A DNA stretch of 16,857 nucleotides from Thiobacillus sp. UBA2186 (GCA_002327405.1 DCVO01000082.1:1-16857); one strand, 5' to 3'; counted from the first letter of the stretch, positions 5,373 to 13,890 are shown. Numbers and translations are program-made. Notes: generated from the sequence alone by a model not told the origin.

Positions 5373-5939
5373 ATGCAAAGCCCTACCAAACCCCTGATCG
5401 CCGGCCTTGCCGCCGTGCTGGCGCTGTCTTCCGGCGCGGCGATGGCCGATTACGGACACGCGTTCCGCGACCGCGCCAAGGTGGTTTCCTCGACGCCGGT
5501 GTACGAGCAGATCAACGAGCCCCGGCGCGAATGCTGGACCGAATACGAAAGCCGCGAGGTCTATCGCGACGGCAACAACACCGGCGGCGCCATCCTCGGC
5601 GCCGTGGTCGGCGGCCTGGTCGGCTCCACCGTCGGCAAGGGCAACGGCAAGGTCGCGGCGGCGGCCGTGGGCGCCGCCACCGGCGCGGTGGTCGGCGACC
5701 GCTGGAACGACCGCGGCGGCAGCCATGCCTACGAGGAACGCCCGGTCGAACGCTGCCGGGTAACCGACAACTACCGGCAGGAAATCGTCGGCTATGACGT
5801 GACCTACCGTTACAACGGCAGGAACTACACCACGCGCCTGCCCTACGATCCGGGCGAATGGCTGAGCCTGGACGTCAGTTTCTCGGTTGCCGACCACCCG
5901 CGCAGCGGACGCTGGAACGAAAGCCGCAGCCGCTGGTAA
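5373..5939 (+). CDS. Glycine-zipper 2TM domain secreted protein
   Basis: A 188-residue protein with a strong AAGAGGAG ribosome binding site before the ATG at 5373. The signal peptide is 1-25 (cut after GAAMA). A glycine-zipper hairpin follows: GGAILGAVVGGLVGSTVG (71-88) and KVAAAAVGAATGAVVGD (93-109). This is the Rick_17kDa_Anti / glycine zipper 2TM type found in outer-membrane-associated proteins. Two cysteines (54 and 128) flank the zipper and could form a disulfide. There is no lipobox Cys, so it is not a lipoprotein. The C-terminal region (129-188) is Tyr/Arg-rich and resembles others of this family. It likely acts at the envelope, perhaps in integrity or stress response; the precise role is unknown. 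It lies 36 bp upstream of the next gene. Confidence 0.85.
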   Translation: MQSPTKPLIAGLAAVLALSSGAAMADYGHAFRDRAKVVSSTPVYEQINEPRRECWTEYESREVYRDGNNTGGAILGAVVGGLVGSTVGKGNGKVAAAAVGAATGAVVGDRWNDRGGSHAYEERPVERCRVTDNYRQEIVGYDVTYRYNGRNYTTRLPYDPGEWLSLDVSFSVADHPRSGRWNESRSRW

Positions 5940-5975
5940 GACAAGGGAGCAAACCGTTTGCAAAGGAGAATCGAC

Positions 5976-6332
5976 ATGTTACGCAAGAGCCTGATTGGAA
6001 TCGCCCTATTGGCCGCCTCGACCGGCGCGATGGCCGGCGGCGACTATGTCTATGGACGCGTCGTCACGGTCGAGCCGCACTTTTCCATTTCCTTCGGCGG
6101 CGGCCGCCATCACGACGGCTTCCGCATCATGTATGAAGTGGGCGGGCAGCACTACTGGACGCACAGCCACCATCATCCAGGCCATGTCATCTGGGTGCCG
6201 AGGCCGGTCGTCCATCACATCCACCATCACAAATACAATCACCATTACCGGCATGGCTGGGATGACCGGCGCCATGACCGCCGGGAAGACCGCCGGGATG
6301 ATTGGCGCAACGAGCGCCGCGACTGGCGCTGA
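5976..6332 (+). CDS. Small secreted histidine-rich protein
   Basis: A 118-residue protein. The ATG at 5976 is preferred over a TTG at 5958, because AAGGAG precedes it and the signal peptide starts there (1-20, cut after GAMA). The mature portion contains 18 histidines within 98 residues, in clusters such as HSHHHPGH (63-70) and HHIHHHKYNHH (80-90). It ends in an Arg/Asp-rich tail (96-118). The His clusters suggest periplasmic binding of Ni, Cu, Zn or Co, but this is inference from composition; no family signature is recognised. It is the last gene of the three-gene secreted cluster, followed after 19 bp by a strong hairpin. Confidence 0.78.
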   Translation: MLRKSLIGIALLAASTGAMAGGDYVYGRVVTVEPHFSISFGGGRHHDGFRIMYEVGGQHYWTHSHHHPGHVIWVPRPVVHHIHHHKYNHHYRHGWDDRRHDRREDRRDDWRNERRDWR

Positions 6333-6351
6333 CCGCCTGTCCCAAGCGGAT

Positions 6352-6381
6352 CCGCCATTGCCCGCCACCGGGCGATGGCGG
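6352..6381. terminator. Strong hairpin between convergent genes
   Basis: CCGCCATTGCCCG (6352-6364) pairs with CGGGCGATGGCGG (6369-6381) across a 4-nt CCAC loop: 13 pairs with one G-T wobble. It lies between the His-rich gene (stop 6332) and the convergent M48 gene, whose stop codon begins at 6382. There is no T-tract on either side, so it may be a bidirectional block or an mRNA 3'-end stabiliser rather than a classic intrinsic terminator. Confidence 0.6.
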
Positions 6382-7413
6382 CTAATCCTCTTCAAGCGCC
6401 TGGATTCGCTCGCGGGTTGCCGGGTGCGAATCCAGATAGCCTCCGAAGGGATCGCTCGCTCCGCCTTCCTTCCCGGATTTTTCCGCTGCGTGCGACTGCT
6501 CCATTTTCTCCAGCATGTCGGCCAGGCGCGAGGGTGAAATGCCATTCGCCTTGAGCAAGGCGGCGGCATATTCGTCCGCCTCGCGCTCGTGATCGCGCGA
6601 GTAGCGGGCCTGCAGCAGCAGGGCCGGCAAACCCGCCACCACGTTGCTGACGTCCCCCAGGTACCAGGCCGCGACGAAGCCGACGATGGAACCCTGTATC
6701 AGCATGCGCAGACTGTGCCGCCTGCCCAGGTGGCCGAGTTCATGCGCCAGCACCGCGACGATTTCCTCGTCATGGCCGGCAAGCGACACCATCTGGTCCG
6801 TAACGATGATGGTGCCGTCCGGCAGGGCAAAGGCATTGGCCCCGATGGCGCGGCTGTTGCGGAAGACGATTTGATGGTCTGCGCCCAGGCCGTTCGGCAC
6901 ATCCAGCCCGTCGAAGGCGTCGCGCAGGCTTTGCTGTCTGGCTTCGGGCAGGGTGCTGGGCGACAGCATGCGATCGTCCAGGAATGCCAGCGTGCTTTCC
7001 CCCATTTGCGCCAGCGCCTTGTCGGGGAGCTTGAATGCGATCCACTCAGAAACCGCGGGCAGCCCCCAGCGATATCCCGAAGCGACCGCGGCGACAGCGA
7101 TGACCGCCGCAGCCAGGGCCCATCCCCAGCGGCTTTGCAGGCGCACCACCCAACTGTCCCGATGGCCGCCCGCCTCGAGCAGCACCGCCAGCGCGGCATG
7201 GTCGCGCACCTCGCAATGCGCGCCATCGGAAAACTTGACCAGCCGCGGCGCATCGCCCATGGGTTCGGACACCCACACCCTGGCCAGCGGCTCGATCCGG
7301 TCGACGCCCTCGCCCTCTACCGCCAGCGCATCGCCGGCCGGTGACAGGGACAGGCGCACGCTGTGCGGGCGCGCGCGCTTTCCGTCGTAGTAATCCGCGC
7401 TGAGGGTCGCCAT
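6382..7413 (-). CDS. M48-family zinc metallopeptidase, membrane-anchored
   Basis: A 343-residue protein from the ATG at 7413; a TTG one codon upstream is also possible. The HExxH zinc motif HELGH is at 224-228. The third ligand lies in the EREAD stretch (276-280), which places the protein with the M48 (HtpX/BepA/LoiP-like) peptidases. A transmembrane segment is predicted at about 97-115. The N-terminal 90 residues form a separate, beta-rich region that many M48 proteins lack. The C-terminal SHPATRERIQAL is typical of the family. The start overlaps the DUF898 stop (TGATG), implying translational coupling. It probably works in envelope protein quality control together with its partner; the substrate is unknown. 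Confidence 0.9.
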   Translation of the reverse strand: MATLSADYYDGKRARPHSVRLSLSPAGDALAVEGEGVDRIEPLARVWVSEPMGDAPRLVKFSDGAHCEVRDHAALAVLLEAGGHRDSWVVRLQSRWGWALAAAVIAVAAVASGYRWGLPAVSEWIAFKLPDKALAQMGESTLAFLDDRMLSPSTLPEARQQSLRDAFDGLDVPNGLGADHQIVFRNSRAIGANAFALPDGTIIVTDQMVSLAGHDEEIVAVLAHELGHLGRRHSLRMLIQGSIVGFVAAWYLGDVSNVVAGLPALLLQARYSRDHEREADEYAAALLKANGISPSRLADMLEKMEQSHAAEKSGKEGGASDPFGGYLDSHPATRERIQALEED

Positions 7414-8480
7414 CAAAATGAAATGTCGAAGTCGAAAATCTCGGCCGCCTCCTCGCCCGTCGCGCTCACCCCCCGCTGCCGGCCGGCCATGAACTCGTCC
7501 AGATGGCCTTGCGCGTTGAGCCCCATATGCTCGAGACGGTACCTGGCCAGGCGGACGTCGGCGAAGGGCTTGAACAGCCCCAGCGTCAGCACGATGCCGA
7601 TGAAATTGGTGAGATAAATCACGAACAGTTCACGCGCGCGCACCCGCGAATGGAAGGCATGCTCGCCGAGCGTGGTGCCGTTCCAGACCAGGTTCTGGAT
7701 GCGTGCGGAAAACCAGGGGCCCAGGACCAGAAATGCCGCCAGATAGAAAGCCAGCATGGCGAACACGACCAAACCGGCCAGCGCTTGCTGCTGTTCCTGC
7801 GCCGCAGCCCCCAGGTTCAGCAGCGCGGAAGTGCTCATGGCCCCGCCGGCAAGTACAGCGGCAATAATGCCGAGAAGGATCAGCATGCCCAGCATCTTGA
7901 AGTAAATGCCGAAAAACCCGCCTTCTCTCGCCAGGAAACCGAATCGCCCGGCGCCGTAGCGGCTGCTGCCGTGCTGGTACGATTTGACGCGCTGGTGCGC
8001 CACCGGCATCAGCAGCCCCAGGGTGAGATAGCCGATGGCGGGCCACAGCAAGAAAACCTTGTAGGCGCCGCCCACCATGCCGTCGAAGCCGAAGCGAAGG
8101 CCGCGGTAGCTGCTGTTGTGGAGTTTGAAGCGGAGCGAGCGCTGCGCCAGCCAGGGAAACGCCAGCATGAGCATGGCGAAGACGGCCATGCCGAGGGCAG
8201 GATTCGCGCTTCCCGCCACGTTGTACAGGACCAGCAGGACCACTGCCAGAATCCGCCCTTTCAGGATGGCCACGGGATCGCCGTGGTAATCGAAACTGCT
8301 GCCCGCCAAGGAGGTGTTGCGGTAGAAATATTGCAGGCGCCTGACCTTGGCCCAGGCGGAATAGATGCCCAGCGTGAGAATGGTCAGCGCAAGGTTCACG
8401 ATCCAGATGCGGAAATACTCCCCGCCCTTTCCGCTGAAACGAAAATCGACGGCTTGCGCCGTGCCGAAGCTCTGCGACAT
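7413..8480 (-). CDS. DUF898 / YjgN-family inner membrane protein
   Basis: A 355-residue polytopic membrane protein from the ATG at 8480 with a good GGAGGAAG ribosome binding site. The reading frame stays open much further upstream, but without a start supported in this way. Hydrophobic segments lie around 24-41, 74-90, 94-110, 140-160, 190-212, 234-255 and 284-303. The DUF898 repeat is visible at least twice in strong form: GIYSAWAKVRRLQYFYRNTS (38-57) and GLFKPFADVRLARYRLEHMG (301-320). Weaker copies occur near 114-134 and 259-279. E. coli YjgN belongs to this family and its function is not established. The gene precedes and overlaps the M48 peptidase, so the two products likely act together in the membrane. 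Confidence 0.88.
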   Translation of the reverse strand: MSQSFGTAQAVDFRFSGKGGEYFRIWIVNLALTILTLGIYSAWAKVRRLQYFYRNTSLAGSSFDYHGDPVAILKGRILAVVLLVLYNVAGSANPALGMAVFAMLMLAFPWLAQRSLRFKLHNSSYRGLRFGFDGMVGGAYKVFLLWPAIGYLTLGLLMPVAHQRVKSYQHGSSRYGAGRFGFLAREGGFFGIYFKMLGMLILLGIIAAVLAGGAMSTSALLNLGAAAQEQQQALAGLVVFAMLAFYLAAFLVLGPWFSARIQNLVWNGTTLGEHAFHSRVRARELFVIYLTNFIGIVLTLGLFKPFADVRLARYRLEHMGLNAQGHLDEFMAGRQRGVSATGEEAAEIFDFDISF

Positions 8481-8582
8481 ACTTCCTCCCTGTCGGTTGT
8501 TGTGGTGGGCACCGCCCGCAACCGCGCCCCGCCTGTTTGCCAGGTCTGCTATGAGCCGCATTTTGCCTTGATCAGTTCCGCC

Positions 8583-9608
8583 ATGACAACAAAACGGTTC
8601 TCCATCCTTGCCGCCGCTTCCTGCGCGGTTCTGCTGTGCGGCTGCTACCCCATGCACGCATCCTTCGGCCATCTCGACCTGATGGCCAAGCGCCAGCCGT
8701 TCGCGGCAGTCGCATCCGATGCGGACGCGCCCGGCGAACTCAAAAGCCACCTGCAACGCATCGCTGCCATCCGCGAATTTGCCAGCCGCGAACTGGGCCT
8801 GCCGGACAACGGCTCCTACAGAAGTTATGCCCAGCTCGACCGCGACTATCCGGTGTGGAACGTGTGGATCGCGCCCGAGTTCGACCTGCATCCGCGCCAG
8901 TCCTGCTTCCCGATCATCGGCTGCGTGCCCTACCGCGGCTACTACTCCAGGCAACTGGCTGACGAATACGCCAAGGAATTCAGGGACGCGGGAGACGACG
9001 TCATGGTCGGAGGCGTCACCGCCTATTCCACTCTGGGCTTCTTCGACGACCCCGTCACTTCGGCCATGCTGCGCCTGCCCGAGGAAAGGCTGGCGGGCCT
9101 GATATTCCACGAGCTCGCGCATCAGGTCGTGTACGTGAAAGACAACGCCACGTTCAACGAATCATTCGCACGCGCCGTTGAAATCGAGGGCACCTTGCGC
9201 TGGCTGGAAAGCCGCAATGACGAAGCCGGGCTCAAACGCTACCGCGCCCGGCTCGAACGAGCCGACGTGTTTTTCGCGCAAGTGAAAACTGCGCGCGCGG
9301 AACTTGAGGAAATTTACTCTTCAGACAGCGGCATGCCGCAAAAACGCCTCGCCAAGAAGCGGGTCTTCCAGCACATGCGCCAAGCGCAGCAGGCGCGCAA
9401 GATGCTCGATCCGGCGTGGTCGGTCTACGACCCGTGGTTTGCCGACGACCTGAACAACGCCAGGCTGGCGGCCGTGGCCACTTACTTTGACGACGTGGAA
9501 ATGTTTCGCAAACTGCTTGGCAAGGTCGGCGGCGACTTCGATGCGTTCTACGCCGCGGTCGAGCTGCAGGCTGCGCAACTCGCCCACGCCGCAGACAGAT
9601 CCGGCTAG
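8583..9608 (+). CDS. Putative aminopeptidase lipoprotein (PF10023-type)
   Basis: A 341-residue protein from the ATG at 8583. The ribosome binding site is weak, but the signal peptide begins here. Residues 1-20 form a lipoprotein signal and the lipobox LCGC gives lipid attachment at Cys21. The zinc-peptidase motif HELAH is at 176-180. NESFARAVEIEG (192-203) probably supplies the further metal ligand Glu, matching the putative aminopeptidase family (DUF2265). YRGYYSRQLADEYA and the C-terminal NNARLAAVATYFDDV are also characteristic. It is divergent from the DUF898-M48 operon with a 102-bp gap. Its TAG shares the CTAG tetramer with the stop of cca. The enzymatic activity is a family prediction. 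Confidence 0.85.
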   Translation: MTTKRFSILAAASCAVLLCGCYPMHASFGHLDLMAKRQPFAAVASDADAPGELKSHLQRIAAIREFASRELGLPDNGSYRSYAQLDRDYPVWNVWIAPEFDLHPRQSCFPIIGCVPYRGYYSRQLADEYAKEFRDAGDDVMVGGVTAYSTLGFFDDPVTSAMLRLPEERLAGLIFHELAHQVVYVKDNATFNESFARAVEIEGTLRWLESRNDEAGLKRYRARLERADVFFAQVKTARAELEEIYSSDSGMPQKRLAKKRVFQHMRQAQQARKMLDPAWSVYDPWFADDLNNARLAAVATYFDDVEMFRKLLGKVGGDFDAFYAAVELQAAQLAHAADRSG

Positions 9609-10822
9609 CCCAGACCCTGCCGCCAGGCCGCAACCGCTTCCGCGCGCGCCTGAAAAACCGCTTCCCTGATTCTGGCCGGCTCGACCCGTTTCGCCACCGC
9701 ACCGGCATCGACGCCCTTCGCCGCGCGCAAGGCCTGCTTGAAATGGTCGGCAGCGGGGAAAGGCCGCGTCTCATAACCGGGGCGGCCGCGAAAATCGCAC
9801 TCGCAGGCCTGCAGGAATTCGTCGAATCGCTCGGGCCTGCGGAACGCGTCGACGCGCTCCAGCAACTCGACCACGGTACCCGGCCGCAGTTCGAGGGCAC
9901 GGTGCACGATGCCGTGCTCGCGCGCCACGGCAATGGCAAGATCGCGGCAATCGGCCGGCACCCGCATGCGCTCGCTTACCGCGCGCACCCGCTCCACGCT
10001 TTTCGCCTCATGGCCGAGATGCCTGGGCCAGAGTTCCGGCGGCGTCGCGCCCTTGCCGAGGTCGTGAGTCAGCGCGGCGAAACGCACCGGCAGGCTGAAG
10101 TTTTGCCGCGCGGCCCAGTCGATCACCAGCATGACGTGCGCGCCGGTATCGACTTCGGGATGGTGTTCCGGCGGCTGCGGCACGCCGAACAGGCAATCCA
10201 CTTCCGGCAGGAGCCTGGCCAGCGCTCCGCATTCGCGCAGCGCCCGGAACATGCGCGAAGGCTGTTTTTCCATGAGTCCGCGCGACAGCTCCTGCCACAC
10301 GCGCTCCGGCACCAGCGCCTCCACCTCCCCGGCAGCGACGATCTTTCTCATCAGGGCCAGGGTCTCGGGGGCGACGGAGAAATCGGTGAAGCGCGCGGCG
10401 AAACGCGCCACGCGCAGAATCCTGACCGGGTCTTCGGCGAAGGCCTCGCTCACATGGCGAAAGATTCTTGCCTGCAGGTCGGACTGGCCGCCGTAAGGGT
10501 CGATGATCTGCCCGGACTGATCCATGGCCATGGCATTGATGGTGAGATCGCGCCGGCGCAGGTCTTCTTCCAGCGTGACTTCGGGTGCGGCGTACACCGT
10601 GAAGCCCTTGTAGCCGTGGCCGGACTTGCGCTCGGTGCGCGCCAGCGCGTATTCCTCGTGGGTTTGCGGGTGCAGGAAAACCGGGAAATCCCGGCCGACC
10701 GGCGTGAAGCCCTGCGCGACCATTTCGTCGGGCGTGGCGCCGACCACCACGTAGTCGCGGTCCTGCACCGGCAGGCCGAGCAATTGATCCCTGACCGCGC
10801 CGCCCACCACGTAGGTTTTCAC
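9605..10822 (-). CDS. cca: CCA tRNA nucleotidyltransferase (multifunctional, with HD domain)
   Basis: It adds or repairs the 3'-CCA of tRNAs. The 405-residue product begins at a GTG (10822): VKTYVVGGAVRDQLLG is the expected N-terminus and no ATG is available nearby. The class II nucleotidyltransferase signature GGAVRD (7-12) is followed by the metal-binding Asp21 and Asp23 in QDRDYVVVG. RRRDLTINAMA and EDPVRILRVARFAARF follow. The HD-type phosphohydrolase domain contains ALTHDLGKG, as in E. coli Cca (412 residues), so 2',3'-cyclic phosphodiesterase activity is likely. It is third in the slt-epimerase-cca operon, 11 bp after the epimerase stop, with no good Shine-Dalgarno. Its stop overlaps that of the convergent aminopeptidase gene. 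Confidence 0.95.
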   Translation of the reverse strand: MKTYVVGGAVRDQLLGLPVQDRDYVVVGATPDEMVAQGFTPVGRDFPVFLHPQTHEEYALARTERKSGHGYKGFTVYAAPEVTLEEDLRRRDLTINAMAMDQSGQIIDPYGGQSDLQARIFRHVSEAFAEDPVRILRVARFAARFTDFSVAPETLALMRKIVAAGEVEALVPERVWQELSRGLMEKQPSRMFRALRECGALARLLPEVDCLFGVPQPPEHHPEVDTGAHVMLVIDWAARQNFSLPVRFAALTHDLGKGATPPELWPRHLGHEAKSVERVRAVSERMRVPADCRDLAIAVAREHGIVHRALELRPGTVVELLERVDAFRRPERFDEFLQACECDFRGRPGYETRPFPAADHFKQALRAAKGVDAGAVAKRVEPARIREAVFQARAEAVAAWRQGLG

Positions 10823-10833
10823 GGCGCGCTCAC

Positions 10834-11868
10834 TTATCGGTGCGCCTGGTTGCGGTAAGCGCCGTAATGCCCGCGCGCCTGCGCGTCGGTGAGCCAGGCG
10901 GGCGCCACCGCAGCCAGCGCCGCCGGCTGCCAGCCGGGCGGGGCGGCGTTGCCGCCGCTGCAGACATTGGGCGTCTGCATGGTGTAATAATTGTCGCGCG
11001 TCATCAGCTTCGCGCCCGGCTTCAGTTCCAGCATCCATGCGTTCAGATAGGACAGCCGGTCGGACAGCGGAATCAGCCTGCCGCCGCCATTCAGCGCCTT
11101 CTGCAGGAACTGCATCAGCTCGATCAGGGTGTATTCGCTCGGTCCGCACAAGTCGTAGGTCTGGCCGAAGGTTTCCAGATCGTCCAGGCTGTCGGCGAAG
11201 GCCTTGGCGACATCCCCCACATAGACGGGCTGAAAGCGCGCATGCGGACAGGCCAGCGGAACCAGCGGCAAAAGCTTGAGCAGGCGTGCGAAGAGATTGA
11301 GGAAGCTGTCGCCGGGGCCAAAGATGACCGAGGGCCGGAAAATCGTCACCTGCATGCCGCGCCGCGCGGTCAGTTTGGCGCCGCCGAGGGTGCCGGGGTT
11401 GGGGTTGGCTTCCGAGCCGGCCTCGCGCACCAGCGCTTCGCCCACGCCCTTGGAGCGCTGGTAAGCGGAACGCGAAGTCGGGTCGGCGCCAAGCGCGCTC
11501 ATGTGCAGGAAACGCGAGATGCCCGCCTCGGCGCAGGCGCTGATGGCCTTGCGCGGCAGTTCCACGTGATTTTCGTGAAAATCGCCGCGCCGCGCCTGCG
11601 GTTTGTCCGCCCGCCCCTTTTTCGCCTCGTGCAGAATGCCGATCAGGTTGACGACGGCGTCGCAGCCGCGAAACTCCCGCGCCAGCACGCGTTCGTCGTG
11701 GACATCGGCCTCGACCACGTCGACGGTCGGCAGCAGGATCAGGCCCTTGGCGTGCTCGCGCCTGCGCGTCAGCACCTTCACCCGCTTGCCGCGCGCCGCC
11801 AGCTCGGAAACCAGGGCAGCGCCGACAAATCCCGAACCGCCCAGCACGCAAATGTTATTGAAGCTCAT
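10834..11868 (-). CDS. NDUFA9-like NAD(P)-binding epimerase-family protein
   Basis: A 344-residue atypical short-chain dehydrogenase from the ATG at 11868, with AAGGA just upstream. The Rossmann nucleotide-binding motif is GGSGFVG (10-16). The YxxxK pair is Tyr136/Lys140 in SAYQRSKGVGE, preceded by LHMSALGAD. The sequence VTIFRPSVIFGPGDSFLN is typical of the complex I NDUFA9 / NmrA-like group. In bacteria these proteins are usually annotated as NAD-dependent epimerase/dehydratase of the NDUFA9 family; a role in complex I or quinone chemistry has been suggested but the substrate is unknown. It sits between slt (33 bp upstream) and cca (11 bp downstream), so co-transcription is likely. Confidence 0.88.
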   Translation of the reverse strand: MSFNNICVLGGSGFVGAALVSELAARGKRVKVLTRRREHAKGLILLPTVDVVEADVHDERVLAREFRGCDAVVNLIGILHEAKKGRADKPQARRGDFHENHVELPRKAISACAEAGISRFLHMSALGADPTSRSAYQRSKGVGEALVREAGSEANPNPGTLGGAKLTARRGMQVTIFRPSVIFGPGDSFLNLFARLLKLLPLVPLACPHARFQPVYVGDVAKAFADSLDDLETFGQTYDLCGPSEYTLIELMQFLQKALNGGGRLIPLSDRLSYLNAWMLELKPGAKLMTRDNYYTMQTPNVCSGGNAAPPGWQPAALAAVAPAWLTDAQARGHYGAYRNQAHR

Positions 11869-11901
11869 GTTCCTTGGCCTATTCGAATAATGCAGGCGAT
11901 T

Positions 11902-13890
11902 TTAACTTTCGCCTTCGCTTGATTCCAGACTGGGCCGGGTATCGTCTGCGTCAGCCGGCAGGGCCGGCATGGCGCGACCGGGAATCGTGCCCAGGCGGTC
12001 GGCCAGCAGAACCGAAGGCTGGCCGAAGCGCAGTGCGTAATACATGGCATTGCTCATGACCTTCTTCACGTAATCCCGGGTTTCCGTGAACGGGATGCTT
12101 TCGATGTATATCGCGCCTTCCATGGGCTTGTCGTCGCGCCAGCGCTGGGCTCGGCGCGGTCCGGCATTGTAGGCGGCGGTCGCCAGCACCGGGTGCCCGT
12201 CCAGGCTTTCCTGCAAATGGCCCAGGTAATAGGTGCCGAACCTGATGTTGGTTTCCGGCTCGTTGAGGCTCTTCGTATTGAAGCGCTTGATCCCCAGACG
12301 CTGGGCGATCCAGCGGCCGGTCGCAGGCATGATCTGCATGAGCCCCGCGGCCCCCACGCTGGATTTGGCGACATTCACAAAGCGGCTTTCCTGGCGCATG
12401 AGGCCGTATACCCATGCCTCGTCGAGCTTGTTCTCCTTGGCTTCTTTCGAAGCGAGCTCGCGATAGGGCGAAAGGAAGCGCAAATCGAAATCGTGCAGTT
12501 CGCGGGTTTTCTCCGCGGTATTGATGGCGCGATCGTGCCAGCCCTTCCTTCTTGCCAGCTCCGCGGCAGCCAGCAACTGCCGGTCATAGAAATTGCGCAC
12601 CGCCCATATCCATTCGCTGGCTGCCTCGGTGCGCAGTTCCAGCTCGTAGAGCGCCAGCGCGCGCGCGATGCCGGCATCGCGTGCGACCGCGTCGACTTCT
12701 TCGCCGGAAACCTTGATGTTGATGGTTTGCGCCCCCATCACAGCACCCAGTTCTTCGCCGGCCAGCAGCCCGTAGTAGTGATGCTCGCGCGACAACTGCG
12801 CAAAAATCCGGTTGGCGGCGAGCCCCTGTCCAAGCGCTTTCAAGGCCCTGCCCTGCCAGTATTGCCAGACCGGCTGGCTGCGGTTCTCCTCGCCCAAACC
12901 GCTGATCGCCCACAACACCGCGCGCCAGTCTCCGCCCCGCAATGCCGCCCTGGCCCACCATTCGCGCTGCAGTTCGGAAAGACCGACACCGCCGCTCTTC
13001 TGGAACCAGGGCAAAGCCTGGGGCTCATGGCGGCGTGCCGCCTCCAGCGCCAGCAGTCCCCACACGTACTGCTGGTCGGCTTCGCTCAGTTGCGGCAACA
13101 CCGGCTCCAGCACGCGTGCCGCGGCAACCGAATCCGTCCTTGCCAGGCGTGACAGCGCAAAAAAACCGGCTTCGCGTTGCGCGCGGCTGCCCCAGTCGAG
13201 CGTGTCGGCCGCCAGATATTTCGCCGGCTCCCGGTATGCACGATCCACCCATATGGCGGCAGGGCGGCTCGTTTCCGGGATTGCGGCCAGCAGCGATTTG
13301 GCCACCCCCGGGTTGCCCGCCTCGAAGGCCAGCCGCAGGCGTTTCCAGACGTCTTCCTCATTAAGCAGCCCTTCGGACTGCAATACGGCAAACAGCGGCG
13401 AGCACGCGGATGGCATGTCCTTGCCGGTAAACCAGAGACCGATCGCCTCGTCCAGCGACCTGCGATCGCCCAGGGCCAGTTCCGCCCTGCGCGCAAAACA
13501 GACATGGGTTGTCTCCGGTCTCGACAAACGCGGAAACTCGGCCAGATAGGCAGGCCAGTTCTCGCGGCGCCCCAGATCCTTCAGCCATTCGCCGCGCAAC
13601 CTGTCCGCGAGCCAGGTATCAGGGTAGGCCGCAAGAAAATCCGCAACTCTGGAATCGTCTCCCGGTTGCCGCGCCACTTTCCAGTATTCGAGGTAAGGCC
13701 GCAGCACGAAGTCATCGGGAATTTTCGCGGCAAGCCGCTCGAAACGCCGCATGTCTCCCTTGGCCCAGGCCTCGCGCGCCGCCAGAAAATCATCGTCGTG
13801 GCCCGCCCATGCAGGCGCTGCCGCCAAAGTGCACAGCACGAGCAGGAATTTGACTATACTGGAGTTGTTCTGGCGGGCGCCATGCGGCAA
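11902..13890 (-). CDS. slt: Soluble lytic murein transglycosylase (Slt70 family)
   Basis: It cleaves peptidoglycan glycan strands to 1,6-anhydromuropeptides in the periplasm. The signal-like segment KFLLVLCTLAAAPAWA leads a long alpha-helical superhelical domain of about 450 residues. The C-terminal GEWL domain follows: catalytic Glu in LMRQESRF (about residue 501 counted from the TTG at 13890), SSVGAAGLMQIMPATG, and AYNAGPRRAQRW. Total size agrees with E. coli Slt70 (645). The start is unclear. The codon before the signal peptide's KFLL is GTC, preceded by ATA, and no ATG or GTG is in frame there. The first upstream candidate is TTG at 13890, without a Shine-Dalgarno. It is first gene of the slt-epimerase-cca operon. 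Confidence 0.9.
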   Translation of the reverse strand: MPHGARQNNSSIVKFLLVLCTLAAAPAWAGHDDDFLAAREAWAKGDMRRFERLAAKIPDDFVLRPYLEYWKVARQPGDDSRVADFLAAYPDTWLADRLRGEWLKDLGRRENWPAYLAEFPRLSRPETTHVCFARRAELALGDRRSLDEAIGLWFTGKDMPSACSPLFAVLQSEGLLNEEDVWKRLRLAFEAGNPGVAKSLLAAIPETSRPAAIWVDRAYREPAKYLAADTLDWGSRAQREAGFFALSRLARTDSVAAARVLEPVLPQLSEADQQYVWGLLALEAARRHEPQALPWFQKSGGVGLSELQREWWARAALRGGDWRAVLWAISGLGEENRSQPVWQYWQGRALKALGQGLAANRIFAQLSREHHYYGLLAGEELGAVMGAQTINIKVSGEEVDAVARDAGIARALALYELELRTEAASEWIWAVRNFYDRQLLAAAELARRKGWHDRAINTAEKTRELHDFDLRFLSPYRELASKEAKENKLDEAWVYGLMRQESRFVNVAKSSVGAAGLMQIMPATGRWIAQRLGIKRFNTKSLNEPETNIRFGTYYLGHLQESLDGHPVLATAAYNAGPRRAQRWRDDKPMEGAIYIESIPFTETRDYVKKVMSNAMYYALRFGQPSVLLADRLGTIPGRAMPALPADADDTRPSLESSEGES

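Noticed and set aside
5121..5963. 280-codon minus-strand frame opposite the secreted-protein cluster
   Set aside because: It is a complement of genes with strong ribosome binding sites and signal peptides, and its own sequence shows no domain.
6220..6320. Repeated CATCAC and CGCCG-like motifs suggesting a repeat array
   Set aside because: These are codon-level repeats for the His clusters and the Arg/Asp tail; spacing is irregular and there are no CRISPR-type repeats or spacers.
7503..8582. Plus-strand frame running into the aminopeptidase gene, which would give a 701-residue protein
   Set aside because: The upstream part is antisense to DUF898, and the lipoprotein signal peptide begins at the internal ATG at 8583.
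8481..9122. N-terminal extension of the DUF898 frame by over 200 codons
   Set aside because: The extension is antisense to the aminopeptidase gene. The ATG at 8480 has a good Shine-Dalgarno and gives the family-typical N-terminus.
10823..11851. Long N-terminal extension of the cca frame
   Set aside because: It overlaps the epimerase gene in another frame and is Arg/Ala-rich shadow sequence. Cca starts at the GTG giving the expected VKTYVVGGAVRD.
12193..13152. 319-codon plus-strand frame opposite slt
   Set aside because: It is antisense to the conserved transglycosylase and without start signals.
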